64,000 nucleotides of DNA from Baekduia alba (GTDB lineage Bacteria > Actinomycetota > Thermoleophilia > Solirubrobacterales > Solirubrobacteraceae). The translations under genes were made by a program, and so were the position numbers. Shown here piece after piece: positions 24,328-32,687 of this stretch. Below the pieces are notes generated by a model. The model ran no database searches. It was not told the DNA's origin and worked only from the letters and a program-made list of their open reading frames with translations. Every line of letters begins with the position of its first letter. Within the stretch, counting starts at the first letter, position 1. The stretch covers positions 1,922,001 through 1,986,000 of the forward strand of contig NZ_CP114013.1 of NCBI RefSeq assembly GCF_028416635.1, read 5' to 3'.

Positions 24328-26046
24328 ATGGCAGTTGACGTCGACGTTCCCTCCACGATCCTGGACCACCCGCTCGCCACCGCCGAGTTCCTGGTGGTGG
24401 ACACCGAGACCAACGGGCTCGGCGGCGAGCAGTGCGAGCTGACCGAGATCGGCGCGGTGCTCGTCGGCGGCGGCGAGCTGCACGAGCGGTGGGAGACGCT
24501 GGTCCAGGTCCGCGCGCCGCTCTCGCGCGGGATCCAGCGGTTCACCGGGATCTCGCAGACGATGGTCGACGAGGCACCGCCGGCCGAGGTCTCGCTGCCC
24601 GAGCTCGCCGACCAGCTCGACGGGCGGGTGCTCGTCGCCCACAACGCCGCGTTCGACCGGCGCGTGCTGGCGCAGGCGTTCGCGCGCGCGGGCGTCGCGT
24701 GGCCGGACCCGCCGGTGCTGTGCACGGTCGCGCTCGCGCGCCAGCTGCATCCGCTGGCGCGCCAGCGCAAGCTCAAGCTGCTGGCCGAGTCGCTGGGGAT
24801 CGACGTCGAGGTGTCGCACCGCGCGCTGGCCGACGCGGAGACGTGCGCGCGCGTGTTCTGCGCGCTGTTCCCGCGGCTGTGCGCCAACGCCGGGAGCGTG
24901 GGGCAGGCGCTGGCGCTGCTGAAGTCGCGCCGGCGGCGAGCCGCGCGCGGCGGCCGGACCGACGGCGGCGGCAGCGGGGCGATGCTCGGCGTCCGCCGCC
25001 GCAAGGTCGACTGCTCGGCGCTGCCGGCCGAGCCCGGCGTCTACATCTTCCGCAACCCCGAGGGCCAGCCGCTGTACGTGGGCAAGTCGGTGGACATCCG
25101 CGCGCGCGCCAAGGCGCACTTCCGGCCCTCGTCGCCGGACGGCGCGTGGGTCGCCCAGGCGGAGATCGTCGACCACGTCGAGACGCACTCCGAGGTCGGC
25201 GCGCTGCTGACCGAGCACCGGCTGATCAAGGCGCTGCGCCCGCCGGGCAACGAGCGGATGAAGCACGACGACCGTTGGGTCTACCTGCGCTGCCGGCTGG
25301 ACATCGCCTATCCGGTGCTGGAGATCGGCGTGGAGCCGGCGCCGGGGCTGGCGGTCAACGTCGGGCCGCTGCAGGGGCGCTTCGCGGCGGCCGAGCTGGT
25401 CGAGCAGCTCACCTCGCTGTTCGCCCTGCGCCACTGCGGCCGGGGGATGAAGCGCCGCGAGTTCCCGTCCGCCTACGGCCAGATGGGGCGCTGCCTGTCG
25501 CCGTGCCTGGGCGACCTGGACCCGAACGCGTACCGCCGCCGCCTCGACGAGGCGCTGGCGTTGTTCAGCGGCGAGGGCGACGGCGGCAAGGCGCTGCTGC
25601 GCCATCTCGACGACGAGATGCGCCGCGCGGCGGCCGAGGAGCGCTTCGAGCGCGCCGGCTGGCTCCAGCGCCGCCGGGCGCGGCTCGCCGTGCTGCTGGA
25701 GCGGCTGGGCGGGACGCCGTCGGCGACCCACACGCGCCCGCGGCTGGTGCTCGCCTCGCATCCGGAGGCCGCGCGCTTCGACGCGCTGTGGCTGGTCGGC
25801 GGGCGCATCGCGCACTGGGCGCCGCTGACCGACGACCTGCCCGCGTGGACGGTCACCGAGCCGCTGCTCCCCGCGACCAGGCCGTCGGCCGCGCCGCCGA
25901 CCGCGACGCCCGACGAGAGCGCGCAGATGCGCATCGCGACGACGTGGCTGGCGTCGCATCCGTCGCTGGAGCTGCGGCTGACGCCGGAGACGACCCGCGC
26001 CCGCGTCGAGCGGTTCGTCGGGCGCGCGCTGACCGCCGCGGCCTGA
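24328..26046 (+). CDS. DEDDh exonuclease / GIY-YIG nuclease fusion (DnaQ-UvrC-like)
   Basis: 572 residues. Residues 20-185 are a DnaQ-type 3'-5' exonuclease with all catalytic residues: D25/E27 in DTETNG, D110 in AHNAAFD, and H164/D169 in HRALADAE. Residues about 235-320 are a GIY-YIG nuclease of the UvrC/Cho kind (GVYIF, LYVGKS). The remainder has a paired-cysteine region (RCLSPCLGDL) like UvrC but no clear RNase H or HhH domain. Fusions of this type occur in actinobacteria (for example M. tuberculosis Rv2191) and are thought to act in DNA repair. ATG 24328 follows divergent small gene 24251. Confidence 0.9.
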   Translation: MAVDVDVPSTILDHPLATAEFLVVDTETNGLGGEQCELTEIGAVLVGGGELHERWETLVQVRAPLSRGIQRFTGISQTMVDEAPPAEVSLPELADQLDGRVLVAHNAAFDRRVLAQAFARAGVAWPDPPVLCTVALARQLHPLARQRKLKLLAESLGIDVEVSHRALADAETCARVFCALFPRLCANAGSVGQALALLKSRRRRAARGGRTDGGGSGAMLGVRRRKVDCSALPAEPGVYIFRNPEGQPLYVGKSVDIRARAKAHFRPSSPDGAWVAQAEIVDHVETHSEVGALLTEHRLIKALRPPGNERMKHDDRWVYLRCRLDIAYPVLEIGVEPAPGLAVNVGPLQGRFAAAELVEQLTSLFALRHCGRGMKRREFPSAYGQMGRCLSPCLGDLDPNAYRRRLDEALALFSGEGDGGKALLRHLDDEMRRAAAEERFERAGWLQRRRARLAVLLERLGGTPSATHTRPRLVLASHPEAARFDALWLVGGRIAHWAPLTDDLPAWTVTEPLLPATRPSAAPPTATPDESAQMRIATTWLASHPSLELRLTPETTRARVERFVGRALTAAA

Positions 26047-26448
26047 ACCTGGGAGATCTGCGAGCGGCGCATGTGCGTCGGGTGGCGCGTTGGCGCTCGT
26101 ATCGGGCGCCGGGGCCCAGAAGTGGGGCGCAATTCGGCAGATGTACGAGCGCATTAAGCGCCGAACCTCTGCAAGATCTCCACCAGGAAGTTTCCTCGCC
26201 GGGTCGGGGAGCCCTCAGGGGGTGACGCGCTCGGCGGTGTGGCACGGATCGCCACGGTTGTATCCGGGGCTTCGGTCGGGCCGCTGCGACGGCTCGACCG
26301 GATCCTCGTTGCCGGAGGACGCGCGCCCGACGTCGGCTGAGGGCCGGGCGCGTCGTCCGACGGCGGCACCCCGACCACTGGCGCGAGGGCGGTCGCTCGG
26401 ACGGACGCGACCGCCTCGCGCCAGCGGCCGGGGTGTGGCCGCGGGCGC
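26047..26448. other. Gene-free stretch between convergent dnaQ-fusion and ygfZ genes
   Basis: About 400 bases with stops or poor codon usage in every frame; base composition is less codon-like than the neighbours and includes several A/T-rich bits (for example around 26150-26195). A strong hairpin lies at its right end (26379-26423). No tRNA, known riboswitch or repeat is seen. A short Pro-rich frame at 26154-26378 on the minus strand was not accepted. Confidence 0.6.
26379..26423. terminator. Long GC hairpin behind ygfZ
   Basis: TGGCGCGAGGGCGGTCGC pairs with GCGACCGCCTCGCGCCA with a single bulged G and a 10-base loop. It lies 26 bases downstream of the ygfZ stop and can also stop transcripts from the dnaQ side. 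Confidence 0.6.
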
Positions 26449-27462
26449 TCAGGTGAACGGCGGCGAGACCACTTCGGCGTCGACCGCGCCGATCGCCACG
26501 TGGTCGCCCGGGGCGATCTCGCGGCGCAGGATCGCGAGCGCGATCGGGCCGACGCGGGGCGAGGCGACCGCGGAGGTCACGCGGCCGACCTCGCGGTCGC
26601 CGGCGAGGATCGGGGTGCCCGGCGCGACCGGCGCGGACAGGCGCAGGCCACGCAGGTGGCGGTTCGGCTTGCCCTTCCAGTGCAGGCGCGCGACGGTCTC
26701 CTGGCCGACGTAGCAGCCCTTCTTGAAGCTCACGGCCCGGTCGACGATCCCCGCCTCCTCGGGCATGACGGTCTCGTCGAGGTCGACGCCGTAGCGCGGG
26801 CGGCCGGACTCGACCCGGACGATCTCGGCCGCCGCCTCCGAGGCCTCGACCGCGCCCGCGGCGAGCAGCGCCGCGCGCACCGCCGCGACGTCGCCGGCGG
26901 GCGCCAGCACGTCGAGCCCGGCGTCGGTCCGCACCACGACGCCGGCGATCGGCGCCGGGTCGGTCGCGCCCAGCGGCGCCAGCGGGGCGGTCGTCGCGAC
27001 CGCGCCGGTCGCGGGCAGCGCCACGACGTCGTGCTCGTCGGGGCCCGGCACCGGCAGCCCGGCGGCGCGGGCGGTCTCCTCCGCGCGCGGGCCCACGAGC
27101 GACAGCAGCCCCAGCTCGAGCGTGCGCTTGTGCAGCGCGGCCTTCCAGCCGATCAGGCCGCGACGGACCTGGTCGAACAGCGCCTGCAGCGCCACGCGCT
27201 CGGTCACCAGCAGCAGTGAGCCGTCGTCGTCGACGGCCAGCGCGCGCAGGTCGCCGAGCATCCGGCCCTTGTTGGTCAGCAGCGTCGCGTAGACGCCGGT
27301 CCCGGGCGCCAGCGCGACGACCGCGTTGCTCACCTGGCCGTCCAGGAACTCGCGCGCCTGCTCGCCCGTGAGCAGGAGCTTGCCCGCCTCGGAGCGGTCG
27401 ACCAACCCGGCGCCGTCCCGGCAGGCCTCGTACCCCGTTGCGACAGCATCGACCGTGGCCAT
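26449..27462 (-). CDS. ygfZ: YgfZ/GcvT-family folate-binding protein (iron-sulfur cluster maintenance)
   Basis: 337 residues. The family signature KGCYVGQE is intact with its Cys at residue 250, and the N-terminal GcvT-like folate-binding fold includes TNKGRMLGDLRAL. YgfZ supports assembly or repair of certain Fe-S enzymes with tetrahydrofolate. MoaA and FbiC, both in this window, are Fe-S radical-SAM enzymes that could be clients, but that is only a thought. A TATGCT element lies 6 bases before the ATG. Confidence 0.9.
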   Translation of the reverse strand: MATVDAVATGYEACRDGAGLVDRSEAGKLLLTGEQAREFLDGQVSNAVVALAPGTGVYATLLTNKGRMLGDLRALAVDDDGSLLLVTERVALQALFDQVRRGLIGWKAALHKRTLELGLLSLVGPRAEETARAAGLPVPGPDEHDVVALPATGAVATTAPLAPLGATDPAPIAGVVVRTDAGLDVLAPAGDVAAVRAALLAAGAVEASEAAAEIVRVESGRPRYGVDLDETVMPEEAGIVDRAVSFKKGCYVGQETVARLHWKGKPNRHLRGLRLSAPVAPGTPILAGDREVGRVTSAVASPRVGPIALAILRREIAPGDHVAIGAVDAEVVSPPFT

Positions 27463-27468
27463 GTCTCG

Positions 27469-27474
27469 AGCATA
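27469..27474 (-). promoter_or_regulatory. -10 element TATGCT of ygfZ
   Basis: Gap of 6 bases to ATG 27462. Confidence 0.45.
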
Positions 27475-27507
27475 CGAAGCCTGGCTGGACGTATGGTTGA
27501 AGAGATT

Positions 27508-27525
27508 TTCAGTCTCGGCTAAACT
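27508..27525 (+). promoter_or_regulatory. DtxR/MntR-type box overlapping the -10 of mntR
   Basis: TTCAG-TCTCGG-CTAAA (27508-27523) is a dyad of the form TTYAG N6 CTRAA. Its right arm lies inside the candidate -10 TAAACT (27520-27525), which is 8 bases before the GTG at 27534. Metal-loaded regulator bound here would block the promoter of its own operon. Confidence 0.5.
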
Positions 27526-27533
27526 TCAATCGC

Positions 27534-28211
27534 GTGACGCTCCAAGTCTCTTCCGCGGTCCAGGACTACGCCAAGGCCATCTACTCGTTGGAGCGCCGCT
27601 GCGACGGCGCGGTCTCCACCAACGCGCTCGCCGAGCGCATGGGCGTGTCGGCCGCGTCGGCCTCGTCGATGGTCAAGAAGCTCGACGGCCTCGGCCTGGT
27701 CGAGCACGTGCCCTACCGCGGGGTCGCCCTGACCGAACGCGGGCTGAAGGTCGCGCTCGAGGTCCTGCGCCACCACCGCCTGCTCGAGCGCTTCCTCGCC
27801 GAGGAGCTCGGCGTGCCCTGGGATCGCGTGCACGACGAGGCCGAGGTGCTCGAGCACGTGCTCTCCGAGGAGCTCGAGGAGCTCATCGCGGCCAAGCTCG
27901 GCCACCCGACGATCGACCCGCACGGGGATCCCATCCCGACCAAGGACCTGAAGATCGTCGAGGCGCGGACCGTGGGCATGGATGAGCTGCAGACCGGAGA
28001 CACCGGACGGCTGCTCCGCGTCTCCGACTCCGACCCGGAGATGCTGCGCTACCTCGGCGCGCGCGGGATCGCGCCCGGCGACACGTTCACGGTCGTCGAC
28101 CAGCAGCCCTTCGGCGGCCCGATCTTCGCGCGCTTCGGCGCCTGCCCCGACGTCCATCCGCTCGGCGGCCGGCTGGCCGCGGCGATGCGCGTCGAGGTGA
28201 CCTCCGCGTGA
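27534..28211 (+). CDS. mntR: DtxR-family metalloregulator, probably manganese-responsive MntR
   Basis: 225 residues: winged helix with recognition segment AERMGVSAASASSMVKKL, dimerisation and metal-binding helices (ERFLAEELGVPWDRVHDEAE, then HVLSEELEE), and a C-terminal FeoA/SH3-like domain from about residue 150 (TVGMDELQTGDTGRLLRV). The presence of the SH3 domain is like DtxR/IdeR; the linkage to mntH by a GTGA overlap argues for Mn2+ sensing. The site just upstream suggests autorepression when metal is plentiful. Confidence 0.88.
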   Translation: MTLQVSSAVQDYAKAIYSLERRCDGAVSTNALAERMGVSAASASSMVKKLDGLGLVEHVPYRGVALTERGLKVALEVLRHHRLLERFLAEELGVPWDRVHDEAEVLEHVLSEELEELIAAKLGHPTIDPHGDPIPTKDLKIVEARTVGMDELQTGDTGRLLRVSDSDPEMLRYLGARGIAPGDTFTVVDQQPFGGPIFARFGACPDVHPLGGRLAAAMRVEVTSA

Positions 28212-29518
28212 GCGCGCCGCCGAACGAGCCCGGCGGCGCCGACGCCGCCGTCCTGCCCGCGCCCGTCTCCCTGCGCCGCGCCACGCACCTGCGCGCGCCC
28301 GGCGGCCTCAAGGCGCGGCTCGCGCTGCTCGGCCCCGCCTTCGTCGCGTGCATCGCCTACGTCGACCCCGGCAACTTCGCCACCAACATCGCCGGCGGCA
28401 GCAAGTACGGGTACATGCTGCTCTGGGTCCTGCTCGCGGCCAACCTGATGGCCATGCTGATCCAGAACCTCTCGGCGAAGATCGGCATCGCGACCGGGCA
28501 CAACCTTCCGGAGCTGGCCCGCATGCACTTCTCGCGGCCGGTCACCTGGGGCCTGTGGGTGCAGGCGGAGCTGATCGCGATGGCGACCGACCTCGCCGAG
28601 TTCGTCGGCGCCGCCATCGCGCTCAACCTGCTGTTCAACATCCCGCTGCTGCCCTCGGGCATCATCACCGCGTTCGTCGCGTTCGCGATCCTCGGGCTGC
28701 AGTCCAAGGGCTACCGGCGCTTCGAGCTGGCGATCATCGGGTTCCTCGCGGTCATCCTCCTCGGGTTCTTGTATGACACGCTCAAGATCGGCTTCGACGC
28801 CGGCGACGCGGCCAAGGGCTTCGTCCCGCACTTCGACGGCAGCGACTCGATCCTGCTGGCGACCGGCATCCTCGGCGCGACGGTCATGCCGCACGTCATC
28901 TACCTGCACTCGGCGCTGACCCAGAACCGCGTCGTGCCGCGCGACGACGACGAGCGTCGCCTGCTGCTGCGGTTCAACCGCGTCGACGTGACGATCGCCA
29001 TGACGGTCGCCGGCCTGATCAACATGTCCATGTTGATCATCGCCGCGTCGCTGTTCTACACCAGCGGCGGGAGCGACGTCGACACGATCGAGAAGGCGCA
29101 CGCCGGGTTCAACGAGCTCGTCGGGCCGTCCGCGGGCGTCGCGTTCGCGCTGGCGCTGCTGGCGTCCGGGTTCGCGTCGAGCTCGGTCGGCACCTACGCC
29201 GGCCAGGTCGTGATGCAGGGCTTCATCGCCCGCACGGTCCCGATCGCGCTGCGCCGCGCGGTGACGATGGCGCCGGCGCTGATCGTCCTGGCGATCGGCG
29301 TCGACCCGACCAAGGCCCTGGTCATCTCGCAGGTCGTGCTGAGCTTCGGCATCCCGTTCGCGCTCGTCCCGCTGGTGCTGCTCACGCGCCGCAAGGACAT
29401 CATGGGGTCGTTGGTCAACCGGCAGCTGACGACGGTCGTCGCGGCGCTCGTCGCGGTGGTCATCTCCGCGCTGAACATCTTCCTGCTCGTCGACACCTTC
29501 GGCCTGGTCAAGGTCTAA
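28208..29518 (+). CDS. mntH: Nramp-family Mn2+/Fe2+ importer MntH
   Basis: 436 residues with 11 or so membrane helices. The metal-binding residues DPGN (53-56, helix 1) and MPH (227-229, helix 6) are both intact, as in proton-coupled manganese transporters. A cytoplasmic N-terminus of about 35 residues precedes helix 1. The GTG overlaps the stop of the regulator gene, so the two genes form one operon controlled by the box at 27508. Confidence 0.93.
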   Translation: MSAPPNEPGGADAAVLPAPVSLRRATHLRAPGGLKARLALLGPAFVACIAYVDPGNFATNIAGGSKYGYMLLWVLLAANLMAMLIQNLSAKIGIATGHNLPELARMHFSRPVTWGLWVQAELIAMATDLAEFVGAAIALNLLFNIPLLPSGIITAFVAFAILGLQSKGYRRFELAIIGFLAVILLGFLYDTLKIGFDAGDAAKGFVPHFDGSDSILLATGILGATVMPHVIYLHSALTQNRVVPRDDDERRLLLRFNRVDVTIAMTVAGLINMSMLIIAASLFYTSGGSDVDTIEKAHAGFNELVGPSAGVAFALALLASGFASSSVGTYAGQVVMQGFIARTVPIALRRAVTMAPALIVLAIGVDPTKALVISQVVLSFGIPFALVPLVLLTRRKDIMGSLVNRQLTTVVAALVAVVISALNIFLLVDTFGLVKV

Positions 29519-29527
29519 CGCCCTGAG

Positions 29528-30103
29528 TCACGAGCGCGGCGGCCGCAGGCCATCGCACAGCACCTGCGCGGCGAGGGCGGGGGCGACGGCGGCGTGGCCG
29601 CTGCCCGACGCGGTGTGGATCGCGCCGGAGAGCAACCCCATCAGGTCGCTCAGGGCGACGTCGTCGCGCACGCCGCCGGCGTCGCGGGCCTGCGCGAGCA
29701 GCGCCCCGAGCGCCTCACGCAGCTCCTCGCCCGCCGCCAGCAGCGCCGGCCCGAGATCGACGCCGGCGCCGTGCAGCGCGTCGACGAGGTCGCGCTTGGC
29801 GGCCGAGTCGACGACCAGGTGCCCGATCGTCGCGAACAGCGCGTCGGTGGGATCGCGCTCGGCGCTGGCCTGATCGCGCGCGAAGCCGACGAGCGCGGTG
29901 AAGCGTGCGAGGACGACGGCCTCGAACAGCGCCTCCTTGGTGGGGAAGTGCCGGTAGACCGTGCCCGCGCCGACGCCGGCGCGGCGCGCGATGTCGTCCA
30001 GCGGGACGGTCGCGCCGTCGGTGGCGAACGCGACGGTCGCCGCGGCGAGCACCTTGTCGCGGTTGCGCCGGGCGTCGGCGCGCAGCGGACGCTCGCCGGT
30101 CAC
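29528..30103 (-). CDS. TetR-family transcriptional regulator
   Basis: 191 residues. The N-terminal helix-turn-helix is LDDIARRAGVGAGTVYRHFPTK at about residues 34-55; the rest is the helical ligand domain. The frame extends to 30136, but GTG 30103 is chosen because the longer version would start inside the -35 to -10 region of the divergent gene. Its likely target is the palindrome at 30127-30142 between the two genes. The inducer is unknown. Confidence 0.86.
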   Translation of the reverse strand: MTGERPLRADARRNRDKVLAAATVAFATDGATVPLDDIARRAGVGAGTVYRHFPTKEALFEAVVLARFTALVGFARDQASAERDPTDALFATIGHLVVDSAAKRDLVDALHGAGVDLGPALLAAGEELREALGALLAQARDAGGVRDDVALSDLMGLLSGAIHTASGSGHAAVAPALAAQVLCDGLRPPRS

Positions 30104-30118
30104 CGCGCGCGCCCCGCG

Positions 30119-30148
30119 TTGACAACCGGGGCGCACGCCCCGTATCGT
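30119..30148 (+). promoter_or_regulatory. Sigma-70-type promoter with a palindromic operator filling its spacer
   Basis: TTGACA (30119-30124) and TATCGT (30143-30148) are separated by 18 bases. The spacer contains CGGGGCG-CA-CGCCCCG (30127-30142), a perfect inverted repeat. It drives the SnoaL-like gene at 30221, and binding of the neighbouring TetR protein would exclude polymerase. Confidence 0.65.
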
Positions 30149-30220
30149 GGAAGCGGGGCCACCGTTCCGATTCTACGGCCTCACCTTTCCCCGGATCCCT
30201 CTCCCCAGGAGCACGCCGCC

Positions 30221-30667
30221 ATGCCCGCAGCCGCGACCACGCCCACCGCCGTCGCCGAGAGCTTCCTCGAGGCCATCGTCTCCGGCGATCCCGACCGCGT
30301 CGCCGCGCACTACGCGGCCTCGGTCGAGGTCGAGCTGCCGTTCGGCCCGCCGCTGCTCGCGGGGCGCACCGCGAGCGGCCGCGACCCGGTGCGCGCGCAG
30401 CTCGAGGCCTCGCGGGACGTGCGGCGCTACCTGCGCGTCGAGGACGCCGCGATCCACGCGGGCGCCGACGGCGAGACGGTCCTGGTCGAGTACACGCTGC
30501 ACGGCGAGCACCTGCCCGGCGGCGCGCCGTTCGCGCTGCGCTTCGCGATGGTCATGACCGTGCGCGACGGCGTGATCGTGCACTCGCGCGACTACACCGA
30601 CCCGGTCGCGGCCGCGCTGCTGATGGGCCGCGGGGAGGAGCTCGCGGCCCACCTGGCCGGCGCGTAG
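30221..30667 (+). CDS. SnoaL/NTF2-like small protein
   Basis: 148 residues with the cone-shaped NTF2-like pattern: an N-terminal helix (AVAESFLEAIVSGDPDRVAA), then EVELPFGPPLLAGRT and the strand pair FALRFAMVMTVRDGVIVHSR ending in DYTDP. Such proteins bind or isomerise small hydrophobic molecules. AGGA lies 13 bases before the ATG and the promoter lies about 75 bases upstream, so this message has a leader, unlike many neighbours. It is probably repressed by the divergent TetR protein. Confidence 0.8.
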   Translation: MPAAATTPTAVAESFLEAIVSGDPDRVAAHYAASVEVELPFGPPLLAGRTASGRDPVRAQLEASRDVRRYLRVEDAAIHAGADGETVLVEYTLHGEHLPGGAPFALRFAMVMTVRDGVIVHSRDYTDPVAAALLMGRGEELAAHLAGA

Positions 30668-30669
30668 GC

Positions 30670-31247
30670 CTACACCTTGGGATTGCCGCCCTTGCGCTTG
30701 GCCGCGCACGTGCGGTACTTGCGCTCGCCCTTGACCGTGCGGCCGTCCTTCAGCTTCAGCGCGATCGCGACGGTGAAGCGCCCCTTGGGCAGCTTGCGCA
30801 AGGTCGACGGTCGAGCGCAGCCGTGTGCCCTTGCGCACCGCGACGGTCTTGCCGTCGACCTTGACGGTGGCCGAGACGACGTCCGAGCCCTTCGGGACGC
30901 GCAGGCGGATCCCGAAGCTGCGGCGGCTGGCGCACGTCCTGGTCGGCGGGAACGCGACCGACTGGGCGAGGACCGTCGGCGGCCGACAGTCGTGCGACCG
31001 GCTTGGGCTTGGTCGGCACGGGCGGGGCGCCCGCGGTGCCGACGGGCGCGGACGGCGGCGTGCCGCCGCCGCTGGGTGCGGCCGGCAGGGCCGGCGCGGC
31101 CGGCGGGTCGGTCACCGTTGCGCAGTTCCAGCGCGCGACGAAGACCTCGTTGTTGGTGCCAAGATTGGAGAACTGGTAGGCGGAGGCGTCGCCGATCGGG
31201 TCGGCGACCTTGGTGAGGGTGGCCGCGGCGGAGGCGGGGTCGGCCGA
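30670..31247 (-). pseudogene. Remnant of a secreted Pro-rich protein, two frameshifts and no start
   Basis: Coding quality moves through three frames. Going leftward, ASAAATLTKVADPIGDASAY and EVFVARWNC run in one frame into a Pro/Gly-rich linker. After KPKPVA the sense continues one base out as DCRPPTVLAQSVAFPPTRTC and SFGIRLRVPKGSDVVSATVK, and after LRSTVDL it shifts again to RKLPKGRFTVAIALKLKDG and the stop at 30670. Removing one C (in GTCGCACGAC) and one T (in GACCTTGCG) restores a single frame. No ATG or GTG is found upstream before the divergent gene at 31262. Sequencing error could explain the shifts but not the missing start. Confidence 0.6.
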
Positions 31248-31253
31248 TACGAT
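31248..31253 (+). promoter_or_regulatory. -10 element TACGAT of the hypothetical gene at 31262
   Basis: Eight bases before ATG 31262, at the lost 5' end of the remnant gene. Confidence 0.4.
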
Positions 31254-31261
31254 TGGGCGCG

Positions 31262-31624
31262 ATGGCCCTCGCCGACACCTTCAACGAGATCGTCGCCTCG
31301 CTGCCCGACGACTGGACCGATCTGGAGATCGACGTCCGGATCCACGACGAGTCGCGCTACGTCAACGCGGCGGTCTACCTCAGCACCGTCAACGCGCAGC
31401 CGTACTCGAAGAACGACTGGCACTGGCGCATCCTCGTGGCGCATCGCTTCGGCCACGCGTCGGCCGCGCCCGCGGTCCACGGCGCGCTCGCGCTGCTCGA
31501 CAAGGCGGGGCTGGACGGCGAGATCGCGGTGCGCGAGGCGCGCTCCGGCCGCGTCGAGGTCGTCCAGATGTGGGGCCGGCCCGAGTCGGTGCGCCAGGAG
31601 TTCCAGCGGATCCGCGCCCAGTAG
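31262..31624 (+). CDS. Conserved hypothetical protein
   Basis: 120 residues, soluble. It begins MALADTFNEIVASLPDDWTD and contains a central EIDVRIHDES strand, NDWHWRILVAHRFGH and a C-terminal VEVVQMWGRPESVRQEF. I do not recognise the family; the conserved-looking Trp/His cluster could form a binding site. ATG 31262 was preferred over 31253 because of the upstream TACGAT. It converges on the NMT1-like gene with 19 bases between. Confidence 0.65.
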   Translation: MALADTFNEIVASLPDDWTDLEIDVRIHDESRYVNAAVYLSTVNAQPYSKNDWHWRILVAHRFGHASAAPAVHGALALLDKAGLDGEIAVREARSGRVEVVQMWGRPESVRQEFQRIRAQ

Positions 31625-31643
31625 GGGCGCGCCGCGCTCGCGG

Positions 31644-32657
31644 CTACGCGTCCGGGTCCGACTTCAGGCCCGAGCGCGCGACCTGGGTGTCGAACATCGC
31701 GGCGACATCGGGCTTCTTCTTCACGATCCCGAACCGCTGCTCCCACGTCGCCCACTTGGCCAGCACGGCGGGCTGGAGCTGGCCGAAGAAGTCGGCGCCG
31801 GCCATGAAGGACGGGCTGACGGCGTCGAGCTGCTCGGACGTCAGCGTCCGGTTGAGCGTCGGCTCCTCGTCGGTCAGCGCCGAGACGGCCGAGTCCGGGT
31901 CGTTGATCGCGCTCTCGTAGCCGCGGCGCAGCGCGCGGATCGTCGCCCGGACGACGGGCGCGTCGGTCTCCAGCGTCTCGCGCGTCGTGGCGAGGACCAG
32001 CTCGGGATAGGACGGCGCGCCGTAGTCGTCGACCTTGAACTCGCGCGCCGCGGGCCGCTGGTGCTTCAGCGCGACGCCCTCGGCATTCCAGAACGCGGTC
32101 GCGCCCGCGACCTTGCCCGACAGCAGCGCCTGCACGGCGTTGAAGCCGATCGTGACCTTGCGGACCTTGCCCGGGTCGCCGCCGTCGCCCTTGACGATCG
32201 AGTCCAGGACGGCGTCGTCGGAGGGCAGGCCGGTGACGCCGACCTTGCGGCCCTCGAGGTCGCTGGGTCGCTTGACGCTCGCGCCGTCGGCCGCGAGCAC
32301 CGCCGCGAGCGGCGTCTGGACGAGCGCCATCACGCCGACGATGTCCTTGCCCTTGGCGTCGGCGAGCGCGAGGTCGTGGATGTCGACCAGCGCGAAGTCC
32401 TCCTGGCCGGAGAGCAGCGCCTTGATGCCGTCGGTCGACTCGCCGGGCGGGTGGACGTCGAGGTGGACGCCCTCGGCGTCGTCGTAGCCGCGCTGGAGCG
32501 CCAGGTAGATGCCGGCGTGCACCGCGTTGGGCGTGAAGTCGAGCATCAGGTCGGCGTCCGCGTCGGGCCGGCTGTCGCTGCTGTCTGTGCCCGCGCAGCC
32601 GGCGGCGGAGACGGTCGCGGCAGCGACGAGGAGGGCGGCGAGGGCGCGTCGGAACAT
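31644..32657 (-). CDS. NMT1/THI5-like substrate-binding lipoprotein without a transporter
   Basis: 337 residues. The signal peptide ends in the lipobox VSAAGC (Cys 21). The mature protein has the NMT1 pattern LDFTPNAVHAGIYLALQRGY, then VGVTGLPSDDAVLDSIV. Members deliver pyrimidine, riboflavin or sulfonate-like molecules to ABC importers; no permease or ATPase gene is adjacent, so it must pair with parts encoded elsewhere. It is divergent from fbiC with 43 bases between starts, and each has its own -10. A link to flavin-like precursors of F420 is only a suggestion. Confidence 0.83.
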   Translation of the reverse strand: MFRRALAALLVAAATVSAAGCAGTDSSDSRPDADADLMLDFTPNAVHAGIYLALQRGYDDAEGVHLDVHPPGESTDGIKALLSGQEDFALVDIHDLALADAKGKDIVGVMALVQTPLAAVLAADGASVKRPSDLEGRKVGVTGLPSDDAVLDSIVKGDGGDPGKVRKVTIGFNAVQALLSGKVAGATAFWNAEGVALKHQRPAAREFKVDDYGAPSYPELVLATTRETLETDAPVVRATIRALRRGYESAINDPDSAVSALTDEEPTLNRTLTSEQLDAVSPSFMAGADFFGQLQPAVLAKWATWEQRFGIVKKKPDVAAMFDTQVARSGLKSDPDA

Positions 32658-32666
32658 CGGCGGCGC

Positions 32667-32672
32667 AGGGTA
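32667..32672 (-). promoter_or_regulatory. -10 element TACCCT of the NMT1-like gene
   Basis: Nine bases before ATG 32657. Confidence 0.4.
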
Positions 32673-32687
32673 CTCGCGACAGCGTCG

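Noticed and set aside
26154-26378. A 74-codon minus-strand frame in the 400-base gap
   Set aside because: Pro/Ser/Arg-rich translation, no start signal and no motif; composition is not codon-like.
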